Source: Chryseobacterium soldanellicola (GTDB lineage: Bacteria > Bacteroidota > Bacteroidia > Flavobacteriales > Weeksellaceae). From it: 64,000 nt of DNA. Under the pieces are notes generated by a model. That model was not told where the DNA came from, made no database searches, and saw only the letters and a list, made by a program, of their open reading frames with translations. Below, one piece after another: positions 1 to 8,031 of the stretch (position 1 is the stretch's first letter; every line of letters starts with the position of its first letter). The stretch lies in assembly GCF_900100115.1 (NCBI RefSeq), contig NZ_FNKL01000001.1, forward strand, positions 620,001-684,000, read 5' to 3'. Made by a program: the position numbers and the translations under genes.

Positions 1-42
1 GTTATATAAATTTTTTTCATAGATTTTAATTTATATAAACAA

Positions 43-1188
43 TTATTTCATTTTCTTTTCCAGAGCTTCAATACGTTTTTGCTGCTCGATTGTGTAAAGA
101 GTAAGCTCTTCTATTTTCTTCAGGAGAAGGATATTCATCTCTTTTAATTCTATTCCTTTTTCGATGGCTTCCTTAGTGGTGGGAACTTCCGGTAAATGAC
201 CGTTTTTACTGATAAACTGATCTAAGTCGTTTAACGGCATCAACTGATAATTTTTTTCAAAAACATAATCTGCCCAGCCGTTATTTCCTGAAATATCTAC
301 CTTTATCTTTTCTGTTTTGATACCGTCTTTTACGAAAAGCTTATAAGTTTCGCCATCTGCTGCAACGCCATCCGCAGGCAGCTGGTTGGTAAATTGCCCG
401 ATTCCGATGGTTCCGTTGTTTCCTACGATCCAGTTGTTAATATTAAGTTCGTTATTTGAAGAAGTACTAATTGCCTGTACATTTCCTATATAAATATTAT
501 TGTTACCTCCCACTAAATTATCTGCTGTCATATTTCCAATCGCAATGTTATTAACTCCGCTTAAAAGTCCTCCCATCGCCCTTTTTCCTAATCCTACATT
601 TCCAATCCCATTAAAAATATATCCCAATGAGCCAAATCCAAGTGCTGTATTTCCTGATGCGTTATCTGTTGGTGATGCAGTATAACGAGCCATAGAAGCC
701 ATTCCAATTGCTGTATTTTCAGTTAAAGTACCAGGCCCGCTGAGTGCATTTCCTCCTACAGCAGTATTTGCATTTCCTATGTTTCCATTCATCATTGTAT
801 TCGTTCCGATTGCTGTATTGGAGCTTGCTGTTGAGATATTTCTTCCTGCATTTACTCCAAATGCTGAATTTGCAATTCCTGTTGACTGGCTTGTAAGAGC
901 ACCAAGCCCTACAGCCGTATTTGCCAATCCCGTTGCCGTATCATTACCGCCACCTAAAAAAAGATTATTATTCCACCCCAGTCCGCCATCTATATTTTGG
1001 AAAATCACTCTTCCTGTAGTTGTAAGCTTAATCCATTCCTGATTATTTGTCTTAAAAACTAATGGCTGATTATCCGTAGTTCCAATAAAATTGGTTCCCG
1101 GATTTGTTCCGGCGTTTCCTGTAAGACTCCATTGAGCGTTTGCCGTAAAACTTATTACAGCAGAAAGTAAAATGATCGTTTTTTTCAT
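43..1188 (-). CDS. Secreted fibre-like protein with YadA-head-type repeats
   Basis: The 381-residue product starts with a signal peptide (about residues 1-18, ending ANA before QW). Residues about 85-235 are a run of short degenerate repeats with the phrases NTAVG, NTAIG and NSAFG, which resemble the beta-roll head repeats of trimeric adhesins such as YadA. The C-terminal 95 residues (LFVKDGIKTEKIKVD, then NGHLPEVP, then a Leu/Lys/Glu-rich end) look like a stalk or coiled coil and are nearly the same as in the gene at 3177-4007. Secretion and a repetitive surface or fibre role are inferred; no enzyme motif is visible. It has its own promoter box upstream and ends close to the window edge. The paralogue shares both ends but lacks the repeat region, so the middle is the variable module. 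Confidence 0.8.
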   Translation of the reverse strand: MKKTIILLSAVISFTANAQWSLTGNAGTNPGTNFIGTTDNQPLVFKTNNQEWIKLTTTGRVIFQNIDGGLGWNNNLFLGGGNDTATGLANTAVGLGALTSQSTGIANSAFGVNAGRNISTASSNTAIGTNTMMNGNIGNANTAVGGNALSGPGTLTENTAIGMASMARYTASPTDNASGNTALGFGSLGYIFNGIGNVGLGKRAMGGLLSGVNNIAIGNMTADNLVGGNNNIYIGNVQAISTSSNNELNINNWIVGNNGTIGIGQFTNQLPADGVAADGETYKLFVKDGIKTEKIKVDISGNNGWADYVFEKNYQLMPLNDLDQFISKNGHLPEVPTTKEAIEKGIELKEMNILLLKKIEELTLYTIEQQKRIEALEKKMK

Positions 1189-1215
1189 GGTTGAAAATTA
1201 TTTTTTTGATTCAAA

Positions 1216-1223
1216 CAAATATA
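1216..1223 (-). promoter_or_regulatory. Bacteroidetes -7 promoter box
   Basis: TATATTTG on the minus strand (TAnnTTTG consensus), about 27 bases before the ATG of the fibre-like gene at 1188. The leader after it (TTGAATC, an A-rich run, AATTTT) matches the leader of the paralogue at 4007, so the promoter region was duplicated with the gene. No clear -33 TTTG is visible. Confidence 0.55.
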
Positions 1224-1331
1224 CTTTTGAAAGACTGTAAATATTTTATGTAATTACCATTCAATGTTATAATTTTTCAACATTAATGGGTTTAATGTTA
1301 TATTTTTTTTATCATTTATTTAATTTTAATG

Positions 1332-1359
1332 AAAAAAGGAGAAACATCTGTCTCTCCTT
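1332..1359 (-). terminator. Rho-independent terminator of the T9SS gene
   Basis: The minus strand reads AAGGAGA, a 10-base loop, TCTCCTT, then a T run, about 20 bases after the stop codon of the gene at 1382-3169. Confidence 0.7.
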
Positions 1360-1381
1360 CTTATTTTATGAATTAATATTC

Positions 1382-3169
1382 TTACTGAACAATAATTTTC
1401 TTAGAAATACTTGTTCCGTTATCAAGCTTAATGACTAAAAGATAAGCTGATTTAGGTAAATTTTCAACCGGAACTGTAGTTTGATTTCCATTTAAAACAT
1501 TTTTACCTGAAAGATCATACAAAATCCAGCCTGTAACTTTGTTTTTACCGGAATCAATTTTAACAATCGTAGAAGCCGGATTTGGATAAATCCTGACCTC
1601 TGAAACTGCAATCGTATTAGCTTTGGCAAAAATCGGCTCAATATTTGGCCCTACGCTATTGAAATTCAAGATCGTACACGGATTAATATAGGCTTTAAAA
1701 TTCCCGGTTGTTTCTCCTTTTACAAAAAACCCGGGAAGCATATCGACATTTAAGCCTGCCTTATATTCCACATTCAGGTTATTATTAATTGCTGAAGAGG
1801 CAAAAATTGATTTTGATGCCTGAAAAACCTGAGAAGAAGTAACCGGGGTTGTAATATATAAAACATCCGGGCAAGCTGGTGCTGCGTTATGCGTTGGAAT
1901 TAACTGAGGAAAAGAAAAACCGTTTTGTGCATTTCTCGGCGGTGTAATTGAGCTTAACGGATTTACCGTCGGGCTCCACAGATTAGGTGTATTGATTACG
2001 CGCCAGTCATAAGACTGATAAGATCCGCCAATGTAATTGCCAAACTTCACTGCTTTGACACCAAATCCATCATCCTGAATTTTAATATTTTGGATTAGAT
2101 ATATTTTTCCGTTTTTTGCCAGTTGTAAACTCGCCGTTATTCCGGATAATGCAAAATCATAATGCGAAGGAGTTGAATTAACACCAACCAGGCTTCCTGT
2201 ACTGATGTTATACATCGCCAAACCTGATGAGCTGATTAACCCTAAAGGATACAGGCAAAGACAAGCCTCTGCACCAATAAAATACACGATATTGCTGTCA
2301 GGGGAAAACTCTGCGCTGTTCGGGTTCCCGCTTGCGTCATTATAATAGGCAGAATCGTTATTGACAGGAATAATATTAAAAGGATTGGTAACAGCCCCTG
2401 TTGTATTATTGAAATCATGCAGCCACACACTGCGGTAAGTTCTTGTCAATAATTTTTTAGCATTCGGAGAAATTTTAATAAAACCTCCGTAATTGGCTCC
2501 GGAGCTTACAACGGGTGTTGTATTCAGGCCGCCTGCACTCAGTTTGTAGGATAAAAAGTTACCGTTATTTGCTGTTACAATCCAGTAAGAGCTTCCGTCG
2601 CTCGCAAATGTAGAGGTCAGCGCATTGGTCGGAGAATTCGTAAACAGAACATTATTCTTTGAAATTACTTTTCCTAAACCTCCGTTCAAAGACATGTCTA
2701 CAATGGCATATCTCAAACCATAGCTGTAAGATGAAAAAGGTGAAACAACATCCTGATCATCAATTCTTCTGTCGCCATGAATATAGAAAACATAATATAC
2801 TGATCTTGAATTTGGTAAAGGAACAATGATGGATGATTGATCCGAAGGATTCCCAATTGCCTGAAACGGTGTATTCACGGGTGTTCCAAACAGATCATTC
2901 CCATTATCCATTATAACGCTGTTTTTATTATAGACATTATATCCGTTGGAAAAGAAAAGCAGATCGCCGGTATTCTTATCACTGATAACAGAACTTTGAT
3001 ACCTTATAGACGGGCTCAAATTCGTGGTGTGCGTAAAACCGTTCGGCGTGCTGTTGTCAAACTTCCATTTGTTGTTTCCGAACAGCCAGTTATCGTTCTC
3101 ATGCTGGGCAAAGGAAAAACCGACCCAGAAAAGCATGAGAAATGGTAAAAAAGAAAATTTCGTCTTCAT
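1382..3169 (-). CDS. T9SS type A sorting domain protein
   Basis: 595 residues with an N-terminal signal peptide (ends SFAQ at about residue 22). The first 420 residues are a beta-rich region (NDNWLFGNNKWKFDN, many Asn/Ser/Tyr) without a recognisable catalytic motif; the style resembles WD40- or propeller-like secreted proteins of flavobacteria, which I cannot confirm. The last 75 residues form a typical T9SS type A sorting domain: IYPNPAS, then LYDLSGK, and a final ISKKIIVQ. The protein is therefore expected to pass the outer membrane and be anchored at or released from the surface. Its start lies 7 bases after the stop of the 3177-4007 gene, so the two are probably one transcript. No binding target can be assigned. 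Confidence 0.85.
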   Translation of the reverse strand: MKTKFSFLPFLMLFWVGFSFAQHENDNWLFGNNKWKFDNSTPNGFTHTTNLSPSIRYQSSVISDKNTGDLLFFSNGYNVYNKNSVIMDNGNDLFGTPVNTPFQAIGNPSDQSSIIVPLPNSRSVYYVFYIHGDRRIDDQDVVSPFSSYSYGLRYAIVDMSLNGGLGKVISKNNVLFTNSPTNALTSTFASDGSSYWIVTANNGNFLSYKLSAGGLNTTPVVSSGANYGGFIKISPNAKKLLTRTYRSVWLHDFNNTTGAVTNPFNIIPVNNDSAYYNDASGNPNSAEFSPDSNIVYFIGAEACLCLYPLGLISSSGLAMYNISTGSLVGVNSTPSHYDFALSGITASLQLAKNGKIYLIQNIKIQDDGFGVKAVKFGNYIGGSYQSYDWRVINTPNLWSPTVNPLSSITPPRNAQNGFSFPQLIPTHNAAPACPDVLYITTPVTSSQVFQASKSIFASSAINNNLNVEYKAGLNVDMLPGFFVKGETTGNFKAYINPCTILNFNSVGPNIEPIFAKANTIAVSEVRIYPNPASTIVKIDSGKNKVTGWILYDLSGKNVLNGNQTTVPVENLPKSAYLLVIKLDNGTSISKKIIVQ

Positions 3170-3176
3170 AATTAAA

Positions 3177-4007
3177 TTATTTAGAAGCGTTAATTTCCTT
3201 TTTTAATGCCTGAATTTCTTCGTTTTGAGCTTTCAACTGTTTATTCTGATCGATCATGTGCAAGGTCAGCTCTTCTACTTTTTTTAGCAGAAGAATATTC
3301 ATCTCTTTTAATTCAATTCCTTTTTCGATGGCTTCTTCAGTACTTGGAACTTCCGGTAAATGCCCGTTTTCATTAATAAACTGGTCTAATTCGTTTAACG
3401 GCATTAATTTATAATCCTTTTTGAAAACATAATCTGCCCAGCCGTTGCTTGCGGCAATGTCTACTTTTATCTTTTCAGTTCTGATTCCGTCCTGAACAAA
3501 TAATCTGTACTCATTACAATCGCTGCATGTAGGTGTAAAGCTCAATCTTACTCCCATAAATACTTTGCCGTTTGCTCTTACGGAAAACTGAGGTTTGGAA
3601 AAATCTCCGGCATTTGGAGTCGGCGGCGAAGAAAGGGTCAGTAAGCCCACATCATTAGGTTGAAAATTGTCGTATGTAAGCCACAGCATATCCATTCCTG
3701 AACTAATATTCGGGGCCATATTTCTTATCTGCACGCCATCACTGTTGACATTTGAGATCAGCTGTGTTCTTCCGAATACCTGGAATCCTACATTCGGATC
3801 ACTTGGAACACCTCCGACGGCTACATTCCCAGCTGCATTTACCCTCATTCTTTCAGCACCGTTGGTTTTTAGTACAAAATCTGACGCGTCCGTTGTGCCC
3901 AAAAAGTTGGTTGATGGTGTTGTTCCTGCATTTCCTGTTAGATTCCAAGATTGTGCGCTAAGAAAAGTAGTAGCCACGGTAGCTACCAAAAGAATTGTTT
4001 TTTTCAT
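3177..4007 (-). CDS. Secreted fibre-like protein, short paralogue
   Basis: 276 residues with a signal peptide (MKKTILLVATVATTFLSAQ). The N-terminus (SWNLTGNAGT, NFLGTTD) and the last 90 residues (DGIRTEKIKVD, NGHLPEVP, ELKEMNILLLKK) match the 381-residue protein at 43-1188. The middle is different: it lacks the YadA-like repeats and carries a CSDC pair (TPTCSDCNEY). The C-terminus is strongly helical (QNKQLKAQNEEIQALKKEI) and likely a coiled coil that oligomerises. It is first in a probable operon with the T9SS gene 7 bases downstream. The function is unknown; a surface or fibre component is the best guess. Confidence 0.8.
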   Translation of the reverse strand: MKKTILLVATVATTFLSAQSWNLTGNAGTTPSTNFLGTTDASDFVLKTNGAERMRVNAAGNVAVGGVPSDPNVGFQVFGRTQLISNVNSDGVQIRNMAPNISSGMDMLWLTYDNFQPNDVGLLTLSSPPTPNAGDFSKPQFSVRANGKVFMGVRLSFTPTCSDCNEYRLFVQDGIRTEKIKVDIAASNGWADYVFKKDYKLMPLNELDQFINENGHLPEVPSTEEAIEKGIELKEMNILLLKKVEELTLHMIDQNKQLKAQNEEIQALKKEINASK

Positions 4008-4033
4008 GGTTAAAATTATTTTTTTAATTCAAC

Positions 4034-4041
4034 CAAATGTA
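4034..4041 (-). promoter_or_regulatory. Bacteroidetes -7 promoter box
   Basis: TACATTTG on the minus strand, 26 bases before the ATG at 4007. It is followed by the same A-rich leader as the paralogous gene at 1188. Confidence 0.55.
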
Positions 4042-4200
4042 ATCACTAATCGATGATATTATTTTACGTAATTCCTTTATTAATTTACACTTTTCCAATG
4101 TTTGTGTTGTTTTTAGAAATAATATCAACTTATTATTAATTTTTAGCTAAAAACAATTTTTTGGAACACTTATTGAAATACCCCAGATCAAATTTAAATT

Positions 4201-4689
4201 ATGAAATATTTATTAAGCCTTTTTGCATGTGTACTTATATTCTCATGCACTTCCCAAAACGTAAAATCAAAATATTCACAGATTGAATATGAAGCAACGC
4301 CATGCTTTGGATTTTGTCCGGTTTTTAAAATGACAATTAATGCAGACAGAACTGCTGTTTTGGAAGCCGAGCATTTTAATTTCACAAAAAATCCTTCAAA
4401 AGGTGAATTTTCAAATCCAAGAGAAGGAACTTTTAAAACCACCATCAAAGAAGGTGATTATAATAAATTGGTAGCTTTATTAGACGGGTTAAATGTTAAA
4501 TCTTTAAACGATAAATACGGCACAAAAAATATCAGCGACCTTCCGACATCGTATCTCAGACTAAAATTGGCAGACGGAACCTCCAAAAACGTAGAAGATT
4601 ACGGAAAGCACGGAACAGAAAAACTGGCCGAAGTATACAACTTTTTTGAAGAATTAAAGCATAACCAACAGTGGAATAAAGTGAAATAA
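4201..4689 (+). CDS. DUF6438 domain lipoprotein
   Basis: 162 residues. The N-terminus is a lipoprotein signal (MKYLLSLFACVLIFSCTSQ, lipobox Cys at residue 16), so the protein is probably attached to a membrane facing the periplasm. The phrase TPCFGFCPVFKMTI at about residues 30-43 is the hallmark of DUF6438, whose members are small lipoproteins of unknown function in Bacteroidetes. It is read alone: divergent from the fibre gene and followed by a hairpin before the helicase gene. Function unknown. Confidence 0.85.
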   Translation: MKYLLSLFACVLIFSCTSQNVKSKYSQIEYEATPCFGFCPVFKMTINADRTAVLEAEHFNFTKNPSKGEFSNPREGTFKTTIKEGDYNKLVALLDGLNVKSLNDKYGTKNISDLPTSYLRLKLADGTSKNVEDYGKHGTEKLAEVYNFFEELKHNQQWNKVK

Positions 4690-4711
4690 TGCCACTTAAA
4701 AATATTTAACC

Positions 4712-4719
4712 TACCTTTG
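4712..4719 (+). promoter_or_regulatory. Bacteroidetes -7 promoter box for rhlE-type helicase
   Basis: TACCTTTG, 23 bases after the preceding stop codon. Transcription would start near 4724-4727, placing the 4728-4750 hairpin at the extreme 5' end of the helicase mRNA. Confidence 0.55.
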
Positions 4720-4727
4720 TAAAATAT

Positions 4728-4750
4728 AATTCCTTCAAATTGAAGGAATT
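4728..4750 (+). promoter_or_regulatory. Hairpin at the 5' end of the helicase leader
   Basis: Perfect 9-bp stem (AATTCCTTC / GAAGGAATT) with a 5-base loop, followed by TTTCATTTAAT. It could terminate the DUF6438 gene, but it also lies downstream of a promoter box and 24 bases before the TTG start of the helicase. It may therefore be a leader element that stabilises or controls that mRNA. Confidence 0.5.
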
Positions 4751-4774
4751 TTCATTTAATTAAAAATAATTCAT

Positions 4775-6040
4775 TTGAATTTCACAGACTTACAATTAAT
4801 AGACCCTATTGCAAAAGCAATTCAAGAGCAAGGGTATACAACACCCACCCCGATACAAGAAAGATCGATTCCCGATATCTTAGATGGAAGAGATTTTCTG
4901 GGATGCGCACAGACAGGAACCGGTAAAACTGCGGCTTTTGCGATTCCTATTTTACAGAATCTTTCTAAAAATAAAACTCCGAACAGACATATAAAAGCGT
5001 TAATTCTTACTCCGACAAGAGAATTAGCCATTCAGATTGAAGAAAATATTAAAGCTTACGGAAAATATTTACCCTTAAAACATTTGGTAGTTTTCGGAGG
5101 GGTGAAACAAGGAAGCCAGGAAACAGCACTGAGAAAAGGGGTTGATATTTTGGTGGCGACTCCCGGAAGACTGCTTGATTTTATCGCACAGGGAATTATC
5201 AGCTTAAAAAATATTGAGATTTTCGTTCTTGATGAAGCAGACAGAATGCTTGATATGGGTTTTGTGCATGATGTAAAAAGAATTATCAAACTTTTACCCC
5301 AAAAAAGGCAGACCTTGTTTTTCTCGGCTACAATGCCTTCGGAAATTCAAAAGCTTGCCAATTCAATTTTGAATAATCCTGTAAAAGTAGAGGTAACGCC
5401 TGTTTCTTCAACCGCGGAAACGATCAAACAATCTGTTTATTTTGTTGAAAGAGACAATAAATTAAACCTTCTTACCCATATTTTAAAGAATGATATTTCG
5501 GATTCTGTTCTGGTATTTGCAAGAACGAAGCATGGCGCCGATAAAATCGCAAGAAAACTTCAGAATGACAATATTTCTACAGAAGCTATTCATGGAAATA
5601 AATCTCAAAATGCACGTCAAAACGCTTTAAATAACTTCAAATCCGGAAAAACGAGAGTTTTGGTCGCGACAGATATTGCCGCAAGAGGAATCGATATTGA
5701 TGAGCTGAAATACGTTGTGAATTTTGAGCTTTCAGACGTTTCCGAAACCTATGTTCACAGAATCGGAAGAACGGGAAGAGCCGGTGCGGACGGGAATTCT
5801 ATTTCATTTGTTGACGGCCTGGATTTATTGAACCTAAAAAATACAGAAAAGCTGATCGGGATGAAAATTCCTGTGGTGAAAAATCATCCGTTCCATACAG
5901 ATGACCTGACAGTACAGAAAAGAGATTCTAATAACAAACCTTCCGGTGGAGCTCCTAATCCTGCAAGAAGCAACACAAAAAAACCGGCCTCTGTCGGATT
6001 TAAAAAGCCTAAGAATAAGAACTTTACACGTAAAAAATAA
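4775..6040 (+). CDS. rhlE: DEAD-box ATP-dependent RNA helicase (RhlE type)
   Basis: 421 residues. The Q motif (TPTPIQ), motif I (AQTGTGKT, residues 45-52), PTRELA, DEAD (VLDEADRML), SAT, and motif VI (HRIGRTGR) are all present and in order, so both RecA-like domains are intact. The C-terminal tail is short and basic (KKPASVGFKKPKNKNFTRKK), as in RhlE proteins that act in ribosome assembly and RNA turnover. The start codon is TTG: the N-terminus MNFTDLQLIDPI matches the family and no in-frame ATG lies nearby. The 5' leader carries a hairpin and a strong terminator follows the stop. The family is certain; the exact subgroup is less so. Confidence 0.93.
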   Translation: MNFTDLQLIDPIAKAIQEQGYTTPTPIQERSIPDILDGRDFLGCAQTGTGKTAAFAIPILQNLSKNKTPNRHIKALILTPTRELAIQIEENIKAYGKYLPLKHLVVFGGVKQGSQETALRKGVDILVATPGRLLDFIAQGIISLKNIEIFVLDEADRMLDMGFVHDVKRIIKLLPQKRQTLFFSATMPSEIQKLANSILNNPVKVEVTPVSSTAETIKQSVYFVERDNKLNLLTHILKNDISDSVLVFARTKHGADKIARKLQNDNISTEAIHGNKSQNARQNALNNFKSGKTRVLVATDIAARGIDIDELKYVVNFELSDVSETYVHRIGRTGRAGADGNSISFVDGLDLLNLKNTEKLIGMKIPVVKNHPFHTDDLTVQKRDSNNKPSGGAPNPARSNTKKPASVGFKKPKNKNFTRKK

Positions 6041-6073
6041 AAAAAGCCTTCCGATTTGGAAGGCTTTTTTTTT
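6041..6073 (+). terminator. Rho-independent terminator of the helicase gene
   Basis: AAGCCTTCC, loop GATTT, GGAAGGCTT, then a long T run directly after the stop codon. The A run on the left side may let it work in both directions. Confidence 0.85.
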
Positions 6074-6140
6074 AGGTTTTGGCTAAAGCCAATTGATTTT
6101 CTATTTTAAAACGGACTAAAATCCGTTCCTGTTGATTTTA
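6074..6140. repeat. Dispersed intergenic repeat, GGCTAAAGCC family
   Basis: Two small palindromes (TTGGCTAAAGCCAA and ACGGACTAAAATCCGT) separated by an AT-rich spacer and followed by TTCCTGTTGATTTTA. The same layout recurs at 30561-30632. It runs into the 3' end of the tatD gene. Confidence 0.7.
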
Positions 6141-6902
6141 ATGCTTAAATAATCTTTTTGCATTCTCTGTTGTGATCCTGTCAATTTCCGAAAAGTCTTT
6201 CCCGTAAATATTCACCAGCTTTCCGGCAACAAGATCAAGATAAGAACTTTCGTTTCGCTTTCCTCTGTGCGGAACCGGAGCCAAATAAGGAGAATCTGTT
6301 TCCAAAACGATTTTATCTAAAGGTATTTCGTGTAAAAACTGGTCAATTTTACCGTTTTTAAAGGTCACTACTCCACCGATTCCTAAAATGAAATTTAATT
6401 CAATGGCATGTTTTGCCTGTTCTAAATTTCCTGAAAAGCAATGGAAAATACCACGAAGTTTCGGATGTTTTTTTCTTTCTAAGACATTAAAAGTTTCATC
6501 AAAACTTTCTCGTGTATGAATAACAATCGGCAGATCTTTTTCAATTGCCCAGTCGATTTGCTGCTCAAAAGCCTTAACTTGAATATCTAACGTCGTTTTA
6601 TCCCAATACAGATCAATCCCAATTTCTCCGATTGCAGGAAAAGCTCTCTGATCCAGGTAATTTTTAACAATTTCAAGTTCTTTTTCCCAGGATTCCGGTT
6701 TTACATAACAAGGATGCAGGCCCATCATTGAAAAAATCCGGTTAGGATAATCTGCTTCAAGCTGAAGCATTTTTTCATGAGATTCTGAGTCGATTGCGGG
6801 GAGATAAAACTCTGTAATTCCCTTATTTATAGCTCTTTGGATTGCTTCTTTTCTGTCTTCATCAAATTCTTCTGCGTATAGATGTGTATGTGTATCAATC
6901 AT
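6138..6902 (-). CDS. TatD family metal-dependent hydrolase
   Basis: 254 residues, the normal length for TatD-type nucleases and hydrolases. Metal ligands are visible: DTHTH at residues 3-7, GEIGIDLYWD in the middle, IHTRES, GIFHCFSG and ETDSPYLAPVPHRGKRNES near the C-terminus. TatD enzymes are cytoplasmic TIM-barrel hydrolases; several act as DNases, but the substrate cannot be read from sequence. It probably follows the polyprenyl synthase and GSCFA genes in one minus-strand transcript, separated from GSCFA by a 67-base spacer that contains an inverted repeat. Confidence 0.93.
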   Translation of the reverse strand: MIDTHTHLYAEEFDEDRKEAIQRAINKGITEFYLPAIDSESHEKMLQLEADYPNRIFSMMGLHPCYVKPESWEKELEIVKNYLDQRAFPAIGEIGIDLYWDKTTLDIQVKAFEQQIDWAIEKDLPIVIHTRESFDETFNVLERKKHPKLRGIFHCFSGNLEQAKHAIELNFILGIGGVVTFKNGKIDQFLHEIPLDKIVLETDSPYLAPVPHRGKRNESSYLDLVAGKLVNIYGKDFSEIDRITTENAKRLFKH

Positions 6903-6910
6903 TTGAATTA

Positions 6911-6984
6911 AGTTATAAGTTTTGAATTATGAGTTTATAAGTCGTGCAATGCAATTTTTCACAAACAGCTCATAATTGATAACT
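6911..6984. repeat. Intergenic imperfect inverted repeat
   Basis: The left arm has AGTTAT and GAATTATGAG phrases; the right arm at 6969-6984 (CTCATAATTGATAACT) is the reverse complement with a few gaps. It overlaps the stop codon of the GSCFA gene. Confidence 0.5.
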
Positions 6985-7935
6985 ATTAAAAATTTTATGC
7001 TTCACTTTTTGTCTTTGCTCTTCGATTCTTTCATTTAATTTCTCCTTAAACTCAATGTATTTCGGGTCTTTTTCGTCGTTGGTTTTGTGTTCCAGCGCTT
7101 TATTTATTTTAAAATTTTCTTTAATAAAATCTTTAGCTTCATCTGAAAAATAAGCTTCTCCGAATTTTTCGAAAATATAATTAACTGCCTGAGAGTTAGG
7201 ATGTATCAAATCATCTTTATAAAAACGATAATCACGAAGATCATCCATTAAAATCTCATAAACCGGAAGATAATGACAGTTTTCCAATCCGGAAATTACT
7301 TCATGCACTGCAGTGATTAATTTTGACTTACTTAATTGATTTTCAACCATTCCGTCTTTTGTATGGCGCACAGGCGAAACGGTAAATAATATCTGAACGT
7401 CATCTTTACAAATGTCTTTTACATTTAAAATCGTGTTGTAAATGGAATCTGTCAATTCCTGATGGGTCAATAATCTTTTTTCAAAGAATTTTTGTGGGAT
7501 TTTATGACAATTGGCAACCCGTTTTTGCTTAGGAATAAATTCATAAATAAATGAGCTTCCGTAGGTTATAATCACCCAATTTGAATCCTGAAGAAAAGAA
7601 TTTCCTTCTTCAAGCTTTGCATTAATTTTATTCAATGTCTGATGAATGTATCGCGTATCAAAACTGGAATGATGATCCAATGAAATAAATTCGTCATTAA
7701 AGGTGATTAATTCCTCTTCTTCATAATATTCTGCATCATGGAGCCTTCTTATAGCATTGCTGATCGAAAATGGGTTAAAAATCGTCCCAAACGGGTTATT
7801 TACAGACTGAAGCTGGCCTTGCTGAAACAAATCTGACATTTCGGACGCAAAGCATGAACCAATTGAAAATATTTTGTCTTCAACATTGATTTTCCTTTCC
7901 GATGCTTTGATGTCAACTTCTGTTCTGAATTTCAT
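6970..7935 (-). CDS. GSCFA domain protein
   Basis: 321 residues with the name-giving motif GSCFA in FSIGSCFASEMSD (about residues 26-38). GSCFA proteins are predicted SGNH-hydrolase-like enzymes found mainly in Bacteroidetes and alphaproteobacteria. A further HPNSQAVNYIF block near residue 240 fits the Asp/His end of an SGNH fold (DDLIHPNS). No signal peptide is visible, so it is probably cytoplasmic. The substrate is unknown. It lies between the polyprenyl synthase and tatD on the same strand. Confidence 0.9.
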   Translation of the reverse strand: MKFRTEVDIKASERKINVEDKIFSIGSCFASEMSDLFQQGQLQSVNNPFGTIFNPFSISNAIRRLHDAEYYEEEELITFNDEFISLDHHSSFDTRYIHQTLNKINAKLEEGNSFLQDSNWVIITYGSSFIYEFIPKQKRVANCHKIPQKFFEKRLLTHQELTDSIYNTILNVKDICKDDVQILFTVSPVRHTKDGMVENQLSKSKLITAVHEVISGLENCHYLPVYEILMDDLRDYRFYKDDLIHPNSQAVNYIFEKFGEAYFSDEAKDFIKENFKINKALEHKTNDEKDPKYIEFKEKLNERIEEQRQKVKHKIFNSYQL

Positions 7936-7939
7936 TTTA

Positions 7940-8029
7940 TTAGGGATTAGGGTTTAGAAATTAGGACTTAGATTTACAATCTTTTTTATACAAGAAACTA
8001 ATTCCTAAGCCCTAATTCCTATTTCCTAT
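7940..8029. repeat. Intergenic imperfect inverted repeat, ATTAGGGATT family
   Basis: The left arm is built from TTAGGGATTAGGGTTTAG and similar phrases; the right arm (AATTCCTAAGCCCTAATTCC) is its approximate reverse complement. It fills almost the whole gap between the polyprenyl synthase and GSCFA genes. Confidence 0.6.
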
Positions 8030-8031
8030 AT

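Noticed and set aside
500..1042. ORFs opposite the YadA-like repeats (61 and 87 codons)
   Set aside because: Antisense shadows of a repetitive coding sequence.
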